From assembly GCA_018335575.1 (NCBI GenBank), contig JAGXRT010000093.1, positions 1 to 64,000 of the forward strand: a DNA stretch of 64,000 bases, in the 5' to 3' direction. Below, piece after piece: positions 56,197 to 64,000 of this stretch (positions are counted from its first letter, which is position 1; each line of letters begins with the position of its first letter). This DNA is from Bacteroidota bacterium (GTDB taxonomy: Bacteria; Bacteroidota; Bacteroidia; Flavobacteriales; Flavobacteriaceae). Under the pieces are notes generated by a model. The model saw nothing but the letters and a program-made list of their open reading frames with translations, ran no database searches and was not told the origin of the DNA. A program made the position numbers and the translations under genes.

Positions 56197-56646
56197 ATGA
56201 GTTTACAAGTTAAAGTTATGGAAGCAATGAAAGCGGCCATGAAATCCAAAGATAAAGTTGCATTAGAGTCATTAAGAGCCATAAAATCGGGTATTTTATT
56301 AGCTCAAACAGAATCTGGAGCAACAGAAGAATTAACTGAAGAAACAGAAATTAAGTTACTTCAAAAGCTTGTAAAACAGCGTAAAGAAAGTGCCGATGTG
56401 TACTTAAAACAAGGAAGAAATGATTTAGCTGAACCAGAATTAGCTCAAGCTAAAGTTATTGAGCAATTCTTGCCTGCACAGTTAAGTTTAGAAGAATTAA
56501 AAGTAATAATAGCAGAGATAGTGAAAGCTACCGGAGCTTCATCTATGCAAGATATGGGGAAAGTAATGGGTATGGCGTCACAGCAATTAGCTGGTAAAGC
56601 AGACGGCAAATCTATTTCTACAGTAGTTAAAGAGTTGTTAAGCTAA
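56197..56646 (+). CDS. GatB/YqeY domain protein
   Basis: 149 residues from ATG 56197 (MSLQVKVMEAMKAAMKSKD); an upstream TTG would add six unlikely residues and sits on the promoter box. Helical YqeY domain related to the tail of the GatB subunit of Glu-tRNA amidotransferase, with EQFLPAQLS and GASSMQDMGKVMG. Thought to bind tRNA, exact role unknown. A tRNA-Arg gene starts 6 nt after its stop. Confidence 0.92.
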   Translation: MSLQVKVMEAMKAAMKSKDKVALESLRAIKSGILLAQTESGATEELTEETEIKLLQKLVKQRKESADVYLKQGRNDLAEPELAQAKVIEQFLPAQLSLEELKVIIAEIVKATGASSMQDMGKVMGMASQQLAGKADGKSISTVVKELLS

Positions 56647-56652
56647 TTAAAA

Positions 56653-56726
56653 GGCCGCGTAGTTCAACTGGATAGAATATCAGATTTCGGCTCTGAGGGT
56701 TGAGGGTTCGAATCCTTCCGTGGTCA
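56653..56726 (+). tRNA. tRNA-Arg (anticodon UCG)
   Basis: Acceptor stem GGCCGCG/CGTGGTC (two G-T pairs), D stem GTTC/GAAT, anticodon stem TCAGA/TCTGA with loop TTTCGGC giving TCG, T stem GAGGG/CCTTC with loop TTCGAAT. CCA is not encoded. Reads CGA codons, perhaps other CGN. Confidence 0.93.
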
Positions 56727-56730
56727 CATT

Positions 56731-56759
56731 AAAAGCGATGAATTAATCATCGCTTTTTT
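56731..56759 (+). terminator. Terminator behind tRNA-Arg
   Basis: 11-bp stem AAAAGCGATGA/TCATCGCTTTT, loop ATTAA, then a T run. Confidence 0.88.
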
Positions 56760-56859
56760 AGTAGAATGAGTTTAAATTTTGGTATTCTGTGATAATTGTC
56801 ATAGGAAAAGTTGGAATTATTCGCTAACTTTAAGAAGTTAATATTTTTAAATTTAGCGT

Positions 56860-57285
56860 ATGGAAACTACAATACAAGTTAAGGATATAATGACAAAAGA
56901 TGTTATTACGTTAAAAGAAACTGATAGTTTGGAATTAGCAGAGAAATTATTTGCAAAACATCAAATTCGTCATTTACCGGTTGTTAAAAACGGTGAGTTA
57001 ATAGGTATGGTAAGTAAAACTGATTTAATGCGCATCAGTTTTTTAGATTCTTTAAGTGATACAGAGTCTACCATTGATGAAGCTATTTACCAAATGTTTT
57101 CAGTAGAACAGCTAATGATAAAGAATATCCAAACGGTAAGTTTATTTGCTTCTTTAAAAGAAGTTACAGAATTGTTTATTTTAAAAGAATTTCATGCATT
57201 ACCGGTAGTTGTTGACAAGAAATTGGTTGGAATATTAACTACAACCGACTTGTTAAAATATTTTATAACACAATGTGAATGTTAA
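56860..57285 (+). CDS. Two-CBS-domain protein
   Basis: 141 residues made only of a CBS pair: DIMTKDVITLKETDSLELAEKLF and then HLPVVKNGELIGMVSKTDLMR; second copy MIKNIQTVSLFASLKEV and HALPVVVDKKLVGILTTTDLLKYF. Such modules bind adenine nucleotides and regulate partners. No enzyme is attached and the partner is unknown. Its end overlaps the rpe stop by 4 nt. Confidence 0.92.
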   Translation: METTIQVKDIMTKDVITLKETDSLELAEKLFAKHQIRHLPVVKNGELIGMVSKTDLMRISFLDSLSDTESTIDEAIYQMFSVEQLMIKNIQTVSLFASLKEVTELFILKEFHALPVVVDKKLVGILTTTDLLKYFITQCEC

Positions 57286-57944
57286 ATTTCTAAAGCTTTA
57301 GATTTTAATAACGATATTACTGCTGATGGATTTTCATTGCTAAATACAAAATTTCCTGCCACAAAAGCGTCAACCCCTGCGCGAGATAATTGGTTGATAT
57401 TTTTATCAAAAACACCTCCGTCTACTTCAATTAGTGCCTTTGAATTAGATTCTGATATCATTTTTTTAAGCTGTGTTATTTTGGTATAAGTTGTTTCGAT
57501 AAACGATTGTCCCCCAAAACCTGGGTTTACACTCATGATTAGCACCAAATCCAAGTCTGCAATTATATGTTCTAAAACAGAAACCGGTGTATGCGGATTT
57601 AACGAAACACCCGCTTTCATGCCTTCTGCTTTTATTGCCTGGATTGTTCTGTGTAAGTGAGTACAGGCTTCATAATGCACTGTTAAAATATCCGCACCAA
57701 CTTTTTTAAAATCTGAAATATATCTATCAGGCTCTACAATCATTAAATGAACATCTAACGTTTTTTTTGCATGTTTTTTAATAGCTTTAATTACCGGCAT
57801 ACCAAAAGATATGTTTGGAACAAAAACTCCATCCATAACATCAATATGAAACCAATCGGCTTCGCTGTTGTTTATCATTTCAATATCTTTTTGAAGATTG
57901 GCAAAATCTGCCGATAATAAAGAGGGTGCAATTATTTTAAACAT
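57282..57944 (-). CDS. rpe: Ribulose-phosphate 3-epimerase
   Basis: 220 residues, TIM barrel. APSLLSADFANL, FHIDVMDGVFVPNISFG (metal His/Asp), VHLMI, MSVNPGFGGQSF and EVDGGV. Interconverts ribulose-5-P and xylulose-5-P in the pentose phosphate pathway. Confidence 0.96.
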   Translation of the reverse strand: MFKIIAPSLLSADFANLQKDIEMINNSEADWFHIDVMDGVFVPNISFGMPVIKAIKKHAKKTLDVHLMIVEPDRYISDFKKVGADILTVHYEACTHLHRTIQAIKAEGMKAGVSLNPHTPVSVLEHIIADLDLVLIMSVNPGFGGQSFIETTYTKITQLKKMISESNSKALIEVDGGVFDKNINQLSRAGVDAFVAGNFVFSNENPSAVISLLKSKALEI

Positions 57945-57957
57945 AATGATTTTTTTA

Positions 57958-57965
57958 CAAAAATA
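57958..57965 (-). promoter_or_regulatory. Putative -7 element for rpe
   Basis: TATTTTTG on the minus strand; predicted leader of about 10 nt. It touches the tail of the rpoD terminator. Confidence 0.45.
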
Positions 57966-57969
57966 ATAT

Positions 57970-58000
57970 AAAAAAGAAAACCCTCCAGTTTGGAGAGTTT
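57970..58000 (-). terminator. Terminator of rpoD
   Basis: AAACCCTCCA/TGGAGAGTTT stem with one mismatch and a two-base GT centre, followed on the minus strand by TTTTCTTTTTTA. Confidence 0.7.
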
Positions 58001-58008
58001 ATTCTTTT

Positions 58009-58872
58009 TTATCCTAAATACGTTAATAATATTTTGCTTCTAGATGTGTGTTTTAACCTGCGGATGGCTTTTTCTTTTATTTGTCTAACACGCTCTCTGG
58101 TTAAAGCAAACGTTTCTCCAATTTCTTCCAAGGTCATTGGATGCTGATCGCCCAAACCAAAATACAATCTGATTACGTCTGATTCTCTTGGTGTTAATGT
58201 CTCTAGGGCACGTTCAATTTCAATTCGCAATGATTCGTGTAATAATGATTTATCCGGATTTGGAGATTCTCCAGAGCGCAATACATCGTATAAATTTGAA
58301 TCTTCACCTTCAACCAATGGCGCGTCCATAGATACGTGACGACCCGAATTTTTCATAGATTCTTTTACATCACTTACGGTCATATCAAGTTTTTTGGCAA
58401 TTTCTTCTGCTGATGGTGGTCTTTCTTGTTCTTGTTCAAGAAAAGCGTACATTTTATTGATTTTGTTGATAGAACCAATTTTATTAAGAGGCAAACGAAC
58501 TATACGCGATTGCTCTGCCAAGGCTTGTAAAATTGATTGTCTGATCCACCAAACGGCATAGGATATAAATTTAAATCCACGTGTTTCATCAAAACGTTTC
58601 GCTGCTTTTATTAAACCTAAATTTCCTTCGTTAATTAAATCGGGTAGGGTGAGTCCTTGATTTTGATATTGTTTAGCAACAGAAACAACAAATCGTAAAT
58701 TGGCTTTGGTTAAGCGCTCTAGAGCTCTGTGATCGCCGGCTTTAATTCTTTGTGCTAATTCTACCTCCATTTCGGCGGTAATTAATTCAACTTTACCAAT
58801 TTCCTGCAAGTATTTATCTAACGACGCGGTTTCTCTATTGGTAACTTGTTTCGTAATTTTTAACTGTCTCAT
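58009..58872 (-). CDS. rpoD: Primary sigma factor, short Bacteroidota form
   Basis: 287 residues. Starts close to region 1.2 ([16 protein letters not shown]), region 2 with [28 protein letters not shown] and [10 protein letters not shown], region 3, and region 4 with [23 protein letters not shown]. Region 1.1 and the non-conserved insert of E. coli RpoD (613 residues) are absent. It reads the TTG/TAnnTTTG promoters used across this window. Confidence 0.95.
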   Translation of the reverse strand: MRQLKITKQVTNRETASLDKYLQEIGKVELITAEMEVELAQRIKAGDHRALERLTKANLRFVVSVAKQYQNQGLTLPDLINEGNLGLIKAAKRFDETRGFKFISYAVWWIRQSILQALAEQSRIVRLPLNKIGSINKINKMYAFLEQEQERPPSAEEIAKKLDMTVSDVKESMKNSGRHVSMDAPLVEGEDSNLYDVLRSGESPNPDKSLLHESLRIEIERALETLTPRESDVIRLYFGLGDQHPMTLEEIGETFALTRERVRQIKEKAIRRLKHTSRSKILLTYLG

Positions 58873-58992
58873 TTATGTTTTAAGGTTTCAAAAATTAAGG
58901 TGTCTGTTGCATTATACGTTAACTAACATTATTTTGTTACAATTATTGTGTAATTTTTCTGTATTTTATTTTAACAATGATTTAATAAAATA

Positions 58993-59030
58993 TAAAAAAC
59001 CCGAGTACATGGAATTGTACAGGGGTTTTA
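58993..59030 (-). terminator. Terminator of pnp
   Basis: Two-part stem: AAAACCC/GGGTTTT outside, GTACA/TGTAC inside, with a small internal loop; T-rich on the minus-strand side. Confidence 0.8.
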
Positions 59031-59046
59031 AATAGTTTATTTACTT

Positions 59047-61191
59047 TTATTTCTTATCCTTATCTTCTCTTGGAGGTCTTGGTAATAATGCTTTTCTTGA
59101 TACTTTATCCTTTTTGTTTTTAGGGTCGATACCAAAATATTTTACCATAAACACATCTCCTATTTTAACTACATCAGCAACATTTTCTGTGCGTTCCCAG
59201 GCTAATTCTGATATGTGTAGTAAAACTTCATTACCAGGTGCAGCAGTGTATTCTACAACAGCACCAAAATCGAGTAGTTTTATCACTTTAACTTCATAGC
59301 TTTCTCCTACTTGAGGTTTAAAGATAATTGAATCTATTTTAGCGAGAACTTTTGCAATTCCATCAGGGTCAGTTCCAAGTATTTCTACTTCCCCTTTTTC
59401 GTCAACCTCATTAATTACAATAGTTGTTCCAGTAGCTTTTTGTAATTCTTGAATTACTTTACCTCCTGGACCAATTAAAGCGCCAATAAAGTTTCCAGGG
59501 ATAGTGACTTTAATAATTTTTGGAGCAAATTTCTTAACGTCTGCTCTTGGTTTATCAAGAGTTTCAATTAATTTTTGTAAAATATGCAAACGACCTTCAC
59601 GAGCTTGTTCTAATGCTTTCTCCATGATATCGTAAGCCAATCCTTCAATTTTAATATCCATTTGGCAAGCAGTAATACCATCGGCAGTACCTGTAACTTT
59701 AAAGTCCATATCGCCTAAATGATCTTCATCTCCTAATATATCAGATAAAACTGCCCATCTTCCAGTTTTTTCATCAGAAATTAATCCCATGGCAATACCT
59801 GAAACAGGTTTTATCATTTGTACACCGGCATCCATTAATGATAATGTTCCGGCACATACAGTTGCCATAGATGATGAACCATTTGATTCAAGTACTTCTG
59901 AAACTATACGAACTGTATAAGGACAATCAGCAGGAATCATATTTTTTAAAGCACGTTGTGCAAGATTTCCATGCCCAACTTCTCTTCTTGAAGTACCTCT
60001 TAAAGGTTTCGCTTCACCCGTTGAAAAAGGTGGAAAGTTATAATGTAAATAAAATTTTTCTTCGCCTTGTTCTGATGGAGAGTCGATTTGATTGGCTTCT
60101 CTTGAGGTTCCTAGTGTTGCTGTAGCTAATGCTTGCGTTTCTCCTCTTGTAAAGATGGCAGAACCGTGCACTCTTGGTAAATAATCTACTTCACACCAAA
60201 TAGGTCTAATTTCATTGGTTTTTCTGCCGTCTAGTCTTATTCCTAAATCAAGAATTACATTTCTAACAGCTTCTTTTTGAATTTTATAGAAATACTTACT
60301 TACTAAATCACCATTTTCGAGTAATTCTTCTTCTGTAAATTGTAATTTTAAGGTTTCTTTTATTTCATCAAACTTCTCAGTTCTTTCATGTTTAGCAGTA
60401 CCTTCTTTGGCAATTGCATAGCATTTGTCATAAGTAAATGCTTTTACTTTTTCAAAAATAGCCTCATCATTTTTTTCCTCTTCGTAAGTTCTAACTTCTT
60501 TTTTGCCAAAAGCAATTTGTAACTTTTCTTGAGCAGTAATTTGATTTTTAATAGCTTCATGTGCAAACTTAATGGCTTCTACCATTTCCTTTTCAGAAAT
60601 TTCTTTCATCTCACCTTCAACCATAGCGATAGAATCTCTTGAAGCACCAATCATCATGTCAATGTCTGATAATTCTAATTGTGCTTTACTTGGGTTGATG
60701 ATAAATTGACCATCAACACGCGCAACACGCACTTCTGAAATCAATGTTGAGAAGGGAATGTCTGAAACTGCTAATGCTGCCGATGCGGCTAATCCTGCTA
60801 ATGAATCAGGCATAACTGTTTCATCATGCGACATTAACTGAATCATTACTTGAGTTTCTGCATGATAATCATCTGGGAAAAGTGGGCGTAATACACGATC
60901 TACCAATCGCATGGTTAAAATTTCGCTGTCGCTAGGACGCGCTTCTCTTTTAAAAAATCCGCCTGGAAAACGACCTGCAGCTGCAAACTTTTCACGATAA
61001 TCAACAGTAAGTGGTAGAAAATCAACACCTGGGCTTGCTTTTTTTGCAGAAACTACAGTTGCTAACAACATAGTGTCTCCCATTCTAACAACAACAGAAC
61101 CATCTGCTTGTTTGGCTAATTTTCCAGTTTCTATAGAAATGGATCTTCCATCTCCTAGATCAATAAATTCTTGGAATACTTTAGGAATCAT
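59047..61191 (-). CDS. pnp: Polynucleotide phosphorylase
   Basis: 714 residues: two RNase PH domains separated by a helical part (first about 10-230; second about 310-540 with [26 protein letters not shown]-type core and [13 protein letters not shown]), KH domain (about 555-615, [14 protein letters not shown]) and S1 domain (about 620-695, [21 protein letters not shown]). 3'-5' phosphorolytic RNA decay. Lies 134 nt after rpsO behind a terminator. Confidence 0.97.
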   Translation of the reverse strand: MIPKVFQEFIDLGDGRSISIETGKLAKQADGSVVVRMGDTMLLATVVSAKKASPGVDFLPLTVDYREKFAAAGRFPGGFFKREARPSDSEILTMRLVDRVLRPLFPDDYHAETQVMIQLMSHDETVMPDSLAGLAASAALAVSDIPFSTLISEVRVARVDGQFIINPSKAQLELSDIDMMIGASRDSIAMVEGEMKEISEKEMVEAIKFAHEAIKNQITAQEKLQIAFGKKEVRTYEEEKNDEAIFEKVKAFTYDKCYAIAKEGTAKHERTEKFDEIKETLKLQFTEEELLENGDLVSKYFYKIQKEAVRNVILDLGIRLDGRKTNEIRPIWCEVDYLPRVHGSAIFTRGETQALATATLGTSREANQIDSPSEQGEEKFYLHYNFPPFSTGEAKPLRGTSRREVGHGNLAQRALKNMIPADCPYTVRIVSEVLESNGSSSMATVCAGTLSLMDAGVQMIKPVSGIAMGLISDEKTGRWAVLSDILGDEDHLGDMDFKVTGTADGITACQMDIKIEGLAYDIMEKALEQAREGRLHILQKLIETLDKPRADVKKFAPKIIKVTIPGNFIGALIGPGGKVIQELQKATGTTIVINEVDEKGEVEILGTDPDGIAKVLAKIDSIIFKPQVGESYEVKVIKLLDFGAVVEYTAAPGNEVLLHISELAWERTENVADVVKIGDVFMVKYFGIDPKNKKDKVSRKALLPRPPREDKDKK

Positions 61192-61281
61192 AATTAATTT
61201 TTACTAATTAAACAATTGGTTTTTTGTAGTTGTGTGTTGTTACGGTTTCCAATGAAAAGTTTAATAGTACTTTTTTGTCAA

Positions 61282-61313
61282 TAAAAAAAAGAGGCAAGTT
61301 TTTTGCCTCTTTT
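61282..61313 (-). terminator. Terminator of rpsO
   Basis: AAAAGAGGCAA/TTGCCTCTTTT, loop GTTTT, and eight T on the minus-strand side. Confidence 0.88.
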
Positions 61314-61325
61314 ATGAGTTTCGAA

Positions 61326-61595
61326 TTATTTTCTTAATCCTAATTCGCTGATAATTGCACGATATCTGTTGATATCTGTTTTAATCAAATAATCAAGTAA
61401 ACTTCTTCTTTTACCTACCATTTTAACAAGGGCTTTTTCGGTATTAAAGTCCTTTTTGTTTTTTTGTAAATGTTGTGTTAAATGGTTAATTCTAAAGGTA
61501 AATAAAGCAATTTGACCTTCTGCTGACCCGGTATTGGTTTCAGACTTACCATGCGTTTTGAAAATTTCAGCTTTCTTTTCTTTTGTTAAATACAT
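61326..61595 (-). CDS. rpsO: Ribosomal protein S15
   Basis: 89 residues, normal length. ETNTGSAEGQIALFTFRINHLTQHL and VGKRRSLLDYLIK are the family core that binds the 16S three-way junction. As in many bacteria it is followed by pnp, here with a terminator between. Confidence 0.98.
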   Translation of the reverse strand: MYLTKEKKAEIFKTHGKSETNTGSAEGQIALFTFRINHLTQHLQKNKKDFNTEKALVKMVGKRRSLLDYLIKTDINRYRAIISELGLRK

Positions 61596-61649
61596 GCTAA
61601 CATTAAATTTTTAATTAATAATTTTTATGTATCGATTGTAATCGAGTTG

Positions 61650-61679
61650 CAAAGATATAATTATTATTTTGAATTACAA
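61650..61679 (-). promoter_or_regulatory. Promoter of rpsO
   Basis: Minus strand TTG (61679-61677), 19-nt spacer, TATCTTTG (61657-61650): full consensus. Leader of about 50 nt, which could hold an S15 autoregulation site. Confidence 0.72.
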
Positions 61680-61784
61680 TTGATTGATTTAAAATACCTT
61701 TTTAAAAAATAGTTAACTTAAATTAAACCTTTTTTAAACGATTACGTCTAAACGGTATAATAACTTAAACAAAACTCCAAAATT

Positions 61785-62645
61785 ATGAAAACATCAAAAT
61801 TAAACATCGGAATTTTATCATTGTTTCTAGTAGTAGGACTTGTATTTACTAACTGCCAAGGAGACGATGAAGTTAATACGTTTGCCAATGACCCAATTTC
61901 TGTTGAAGATGCTCAGGTAGTAGCAGATGCAGATGATGTGTCTGAAGGTGTAAGTGATTTAGTAGAGCAATTATATATTGAGGATGGATTGATAGGTAGC
62001 CGTGTTGAATTTAGCAGTTTTATGCCAAATCATTGTGGAAAGAGATCGATAAAATGGAGCACCAATCAAACAATGAAAGTTGTTACTATTGATTTTGGCG
62101 ATGGTTGTGAATTACCAAACGGAAACTTTGTTAAAGGAAAAATTATCATCGAATTTAATGCGAATAGAGAATTATTAATGCATAGTATAAAAGTTTCTTA
62201 TGATAATTTCTATTATAATCATAAGAAAATTGAAGGAACTACTACTATCGAAAGAAAATTAGCCAATGATAACGGTAATCCGCAATCTACTGTAACGGTA
62301 GCAATTAAAATTACTTTCCCTGATGGGTTATATGTTGAGCGCTCATCTGTTAAGGTACGGGAAATGATTGAAGGTAAAGATACTATTGGTGTTTGGGGAG
62401 ATAATGTGTTCTTAATTACCGGTAATTGGACTACTGTGTTTAGAAATGGCAATGTACACAAAGGAGAAGTAATTATTCCGTTAAGAAGAGAAATGGCTTG
62501 TAGATTTTTAGTGAGCGGATCTATCAAAATTCAAAAAGGAGATCGTATAGGAACTTTAGACTTCGGTAATGGAGACTGTGATAACAAAGCAACATTTACT
62601 AATGAAAATGGTGAAGTAAAAGAAATATTATTAGGAAAGAGATAA
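61785..62645 (+). CDS. Secreted lipoprotein of unknown function
   Basis: 286 residues. Signal peptide with Cys24 in FTNC, acidic linker (residues 26-55), then a beta-rich region with two look-alike segments TIDFGDGCELPNG and TLDFGNGDCDNK and a middle VTVAIKITFPDG. Function unknown; probably outer-membrane associated. The upstream region has GTATAATAAC but no TAnnTTTG box. Confidence 0.75.
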   Translation: MKTSKLNIGILSLFLVVGLVFTNCQGDDEVNTFANDPISVEDAQVVADADDVSEGVSDLVEQLYIEDGLIGSRVEFSSFMPNHCGKRSIKWSTNQTMKVVTIDFGDGCELPNGNFVKGKIIIEFNANRELLMHSIKVSYDNFYYNHKKIEGTTTIERKLANDNGNPQSTVTVAIKITFPDGLYVERSSVKVREMIEGKDTIGVWGDNVFLITGNWTTVFRNGNVHKGEVIIPLRREMACRFLVSGSIKIQKGDRIGTLDFGNGDCDNKATFTNENGEVKEILLGKR

Positions 62646-62666
62646 TTTTTTATAACCTCCCAAAAG

Positions 62667-62695
62667 AAAAGCGACCACTATGGTCGCTTTTTTTA
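62667..62695. terminator. Bidirectional terminator between the lipoprotein gene and accD
   Basis: 11-bp stem AAAAGCGACCA/TGGTCGCTTTT, loop CTA, then T run. It runs into the last codon of accD. Confidence 0.88.
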
Positions 62696-63553
62696 TTTTC
62701 TAATCGGATTGTTTTGAATCAAATCAATATACAAATTGACTTGTTTTTTGAGGTTTTTACGTTCAACAATTTTATCTAAAAATCCGTGCTCTAACACAAA
62801 TTCAGATCGTTGAAAACCTTCGGGTAATTTTTTACCTGTGGTATCTTGTACAACACGAGGACCGGCAAACGCAACCAACGCGTCTGGCTCAGCAATATTG
62901 ATATCTCCTAACATAGAAAACGACGCTGTTGCCCCTCCGGTTGTTGGGTCTGTACACAATGAAATATAAGGTAAACGAGCATCTGCTAATTGTGTTAATT
63001 TTGCCGATGTTTTAACTAACTGCATTAATGATAATGAAGCCTCCATCATTCGGGCTCCACCAGATTTGGATATTATTAACAAGGGTAGTTTTTTCTTGAT
63101 AGCGTATTCTATAGCACGGGCTATTTTTTCTCCTACAACACTACCCATTGAACCACCAATAAAGCTAAAATCCATGGCAGCTATAACTAAATCTTTACCA
63201 TATGATTTTCCAACAGCAACTCTAATAGCATCTTTTAAGTTGGTTTGTTTGTAAGCTTCATCTAATCGATCAACATATTTTTTACTATCGCTAAACACTA
63301 AGGTGTCTTTTGATGTAAGATTTGGAAACAACTCTTTAAACTTATTGTCATCAAAAAAGATTTCAAAATACTCCTTACTACCAATTCTTACATGGTATCC
63401 GTCTTCTGGGCTTACATAAAAATTCTCACGTAATTGTTCTGTATCTATAATTTTCCCTGAAGGCGATTTATACCATAATCCTTTAGGAACATCTTTTTTT
63501 TGTTCGGTAGGAGTGTTAATTCCTTTGTCTTTTCTTTTAAACCAAAGTGTCAT
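62693..63553 (-). CDS. accD: Acetyl-CoA carboxylase carboxyltransferase beta subunit without zinc ribbon
   Basis: 286 residues. Core motifs [42 protein letters not shown] and [10 protein letters not shown] are intact, so with AccA it should form malonyl-CoA from acetyl-CoA. The N-terminal part aligns with the zinc ribbon of E. coli AccD, but the four cysteines are missing: WYKSPSGK replaces WTKCDSCG, and VSPEDGYH replaces VCPKCDHH. Confidence 0.95.
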   Translation of the reverse strand: MTLWFKRKDKGINTPTEQKKDVPKGLWYKSPSGKIIDTEQLRENFYVSPEDGYHVRIGSKEYFEIFFDDNKFKELFPNLTSKDTLVFSDSKKYVDRLDEAYKQTNLKDAIRVAVGKSYGKDLVIAAMDFSFIGGSMGSVVGEKIARAIEYAIKKKLPLLIISKSGGARMMEASLSLMQLVKTSAKLTQLADARLPYISLCTDPTTGGATASFSMLGDINIAEPDALVAFAGPRVVQDTTGKKLPEGFQRSEFVLEHGFLDKIVERKNLKKQVNLYIDLIQNNPIRK

Positions 63554-63616
63554 AAGTTTTACTTTTTGTTAAACGGGGGCAATTTAGTGAAAAATATGAA
63601 AGCTTATACAAATCAC

Positions 63617-64000
63617 TTATAATGTGTTTACATTGTTTAAATCTTCAAACGATATTTTTAATCGTTTTTTAAACGTTTGTTCACCTTCACGCAGCCAAAC
63701 TCTTGGGTCATAATATTTTTTATTAGGAACATCATCACCTTCAGGATTTCCAATTTGTCCTTCTAAATAAGCTGATTTAGATTTGTAATAATCACGTATT
63801 CCTTCCATAAAGGCGTATTGCAAATCGGTATCTATGTTCATTTTAATTACACCATATCCGATAGCTTCACGAATTTCTTCGAGTGATGAACCTGAACCTC
63901 CATGAAAAACAAAATCAACAGGATTGTTTTGTGTTTTGTATTTTTGTTCGATATATTTTTGTGATTTATCTAAAATTTTTGGTTCTAATTTTACATTTCC
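63617..64000 (-). CDS. fbaA: Class II fructose-bisphosphate aldolase (C-terminal part)
   Basis: Frame is open to the window edge, so the N-terminus lies beyond 64000. Visible part: DFVFHGGSGSSLEEI with a zinc-ligand His, then YGVIKMNIDTDLQYAF (substrate contact) and the C-terminus KKYYDPRVWLREGEQTF. Zinc-dependent aldol cleavage in glycolysis. About 63 nt upstream of accD without an obvious terminator. Confidence 0.95.
   Translation of the reverse strand, partial: GNVKLEPKILDKSQKYIEQKYKTQNNPVDFVFHGGSGSSLEEIREAIGYGVIKMNIDTDLQYAFMEGIRDYYKSKSAYLEGQIGNPEGDDVPNKKYYDPRVWLREGEQTFKKRLKISFEDLNNVNTL

Noticed and set aside
58838-59035. A small plus-strand frame between rpoD and pnp
   Set aside because: It overlaps the rpoD start and the pnp terminator in antisense, and has no domain or promoter.
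61760-61766. TATAAT-like sequence before the lipoprotein gene as an E. coli-type -10
   Set aside because: AT-rich DNA makes this common by chance, no matching -35 is present, and the sigma factor here prefers TAnnTTTG.

Overview
The window is a contiguous piece of chromosome from an AT-rich member of the Bacteroidota, almost certainly family Flavobacteriaceae. The evidence is the gene content and order (coaX, an outer-membrane barrel, a TPR protein, lptC, a CNNM/CBS protein and a SurA-like isomerase; folP near cdaA; the GH3 and DUF2797 pair; AccD without a zinc ribbon; a Rho with a long disordered insert; a sigma-70 of only 287 residues), the absence of Shine-Dalgarno sequences, and promoter elements of the Bacteroidota type (TTG, then TAnnTTTG). 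I see no prophage, insertion sequence, CRISPR array or integron. The window is essentially housekeeping and densely packed. No stretch longer than 300 bases lacks a gene.

Layout. 1-4750: the end of a large-subunit-type pseudouridine synthase, then a polyamine operon (speA, speB, a deoxyhypusine-synthase-like gene, a small acidic protein) with a long leader and a clear terminator. 4770-5830: VOC protein, mscL and tRNA-Phe, all leftward. 5909-13516: coaX followed by an envelope gene series ending in a periplasmic peptidyl-prolyl isomerase. 13534-20550: rho, a DUF4293 membrane protein, an orphan NarL-type response regulator, a phosphodiesterase, truA, an ABC exporter and the c-di-AMP cyclase cdaA. 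20606-31436: folP and LOG genes, DUF1599/DoxX/crcB, tcdA/TatD/DUF1684, an MFS transporter, a polyprenyl synthase, GH3 and DUF2797. 31580-38353: fabD, then leftward galE, a sugar aminotransferase, nitroreductase, aldehyde dehydrogenase and a GMC oxidoreductase. 38432-40545: rluA-type synthase, engB and an alpha/beta hydrolase.

40686-56172 holds the division and cell-wall (dcw) cluster: mraZ, rsmH, ftsL, ftsI, murE, mraY, murD, ftsW, murG, murC, ftsQ, ftsA, ftsZ. It runs almost without gaps, is preceded by a helically phased repeat that looks like the MraZ operator, and is closed by a strong terminator. murF and ddl are absent from it. 56174-64000: yqeY with tRNA-Arg(UCG), a CBS protein, rpe, rpoD, pnp, rpsO, a lipoprotein, accD and the C-terminal part of fbaA (cut by the window edge).

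No clearly new multi-gene system is evident. The best leads are the bacterial deoxyhypusine-synthase-like enzyme with a kept catalytic lysine but changed substrate residues, its acidic partner protein, the GMC oxidoreductase carrying a four-cysteine cluster, the zinc-less AccD, the MraZ box, and two genes whose promoters predict leaderless or near-leaderless mRNAs. Identifications were made by reading motifs; no database search was run.
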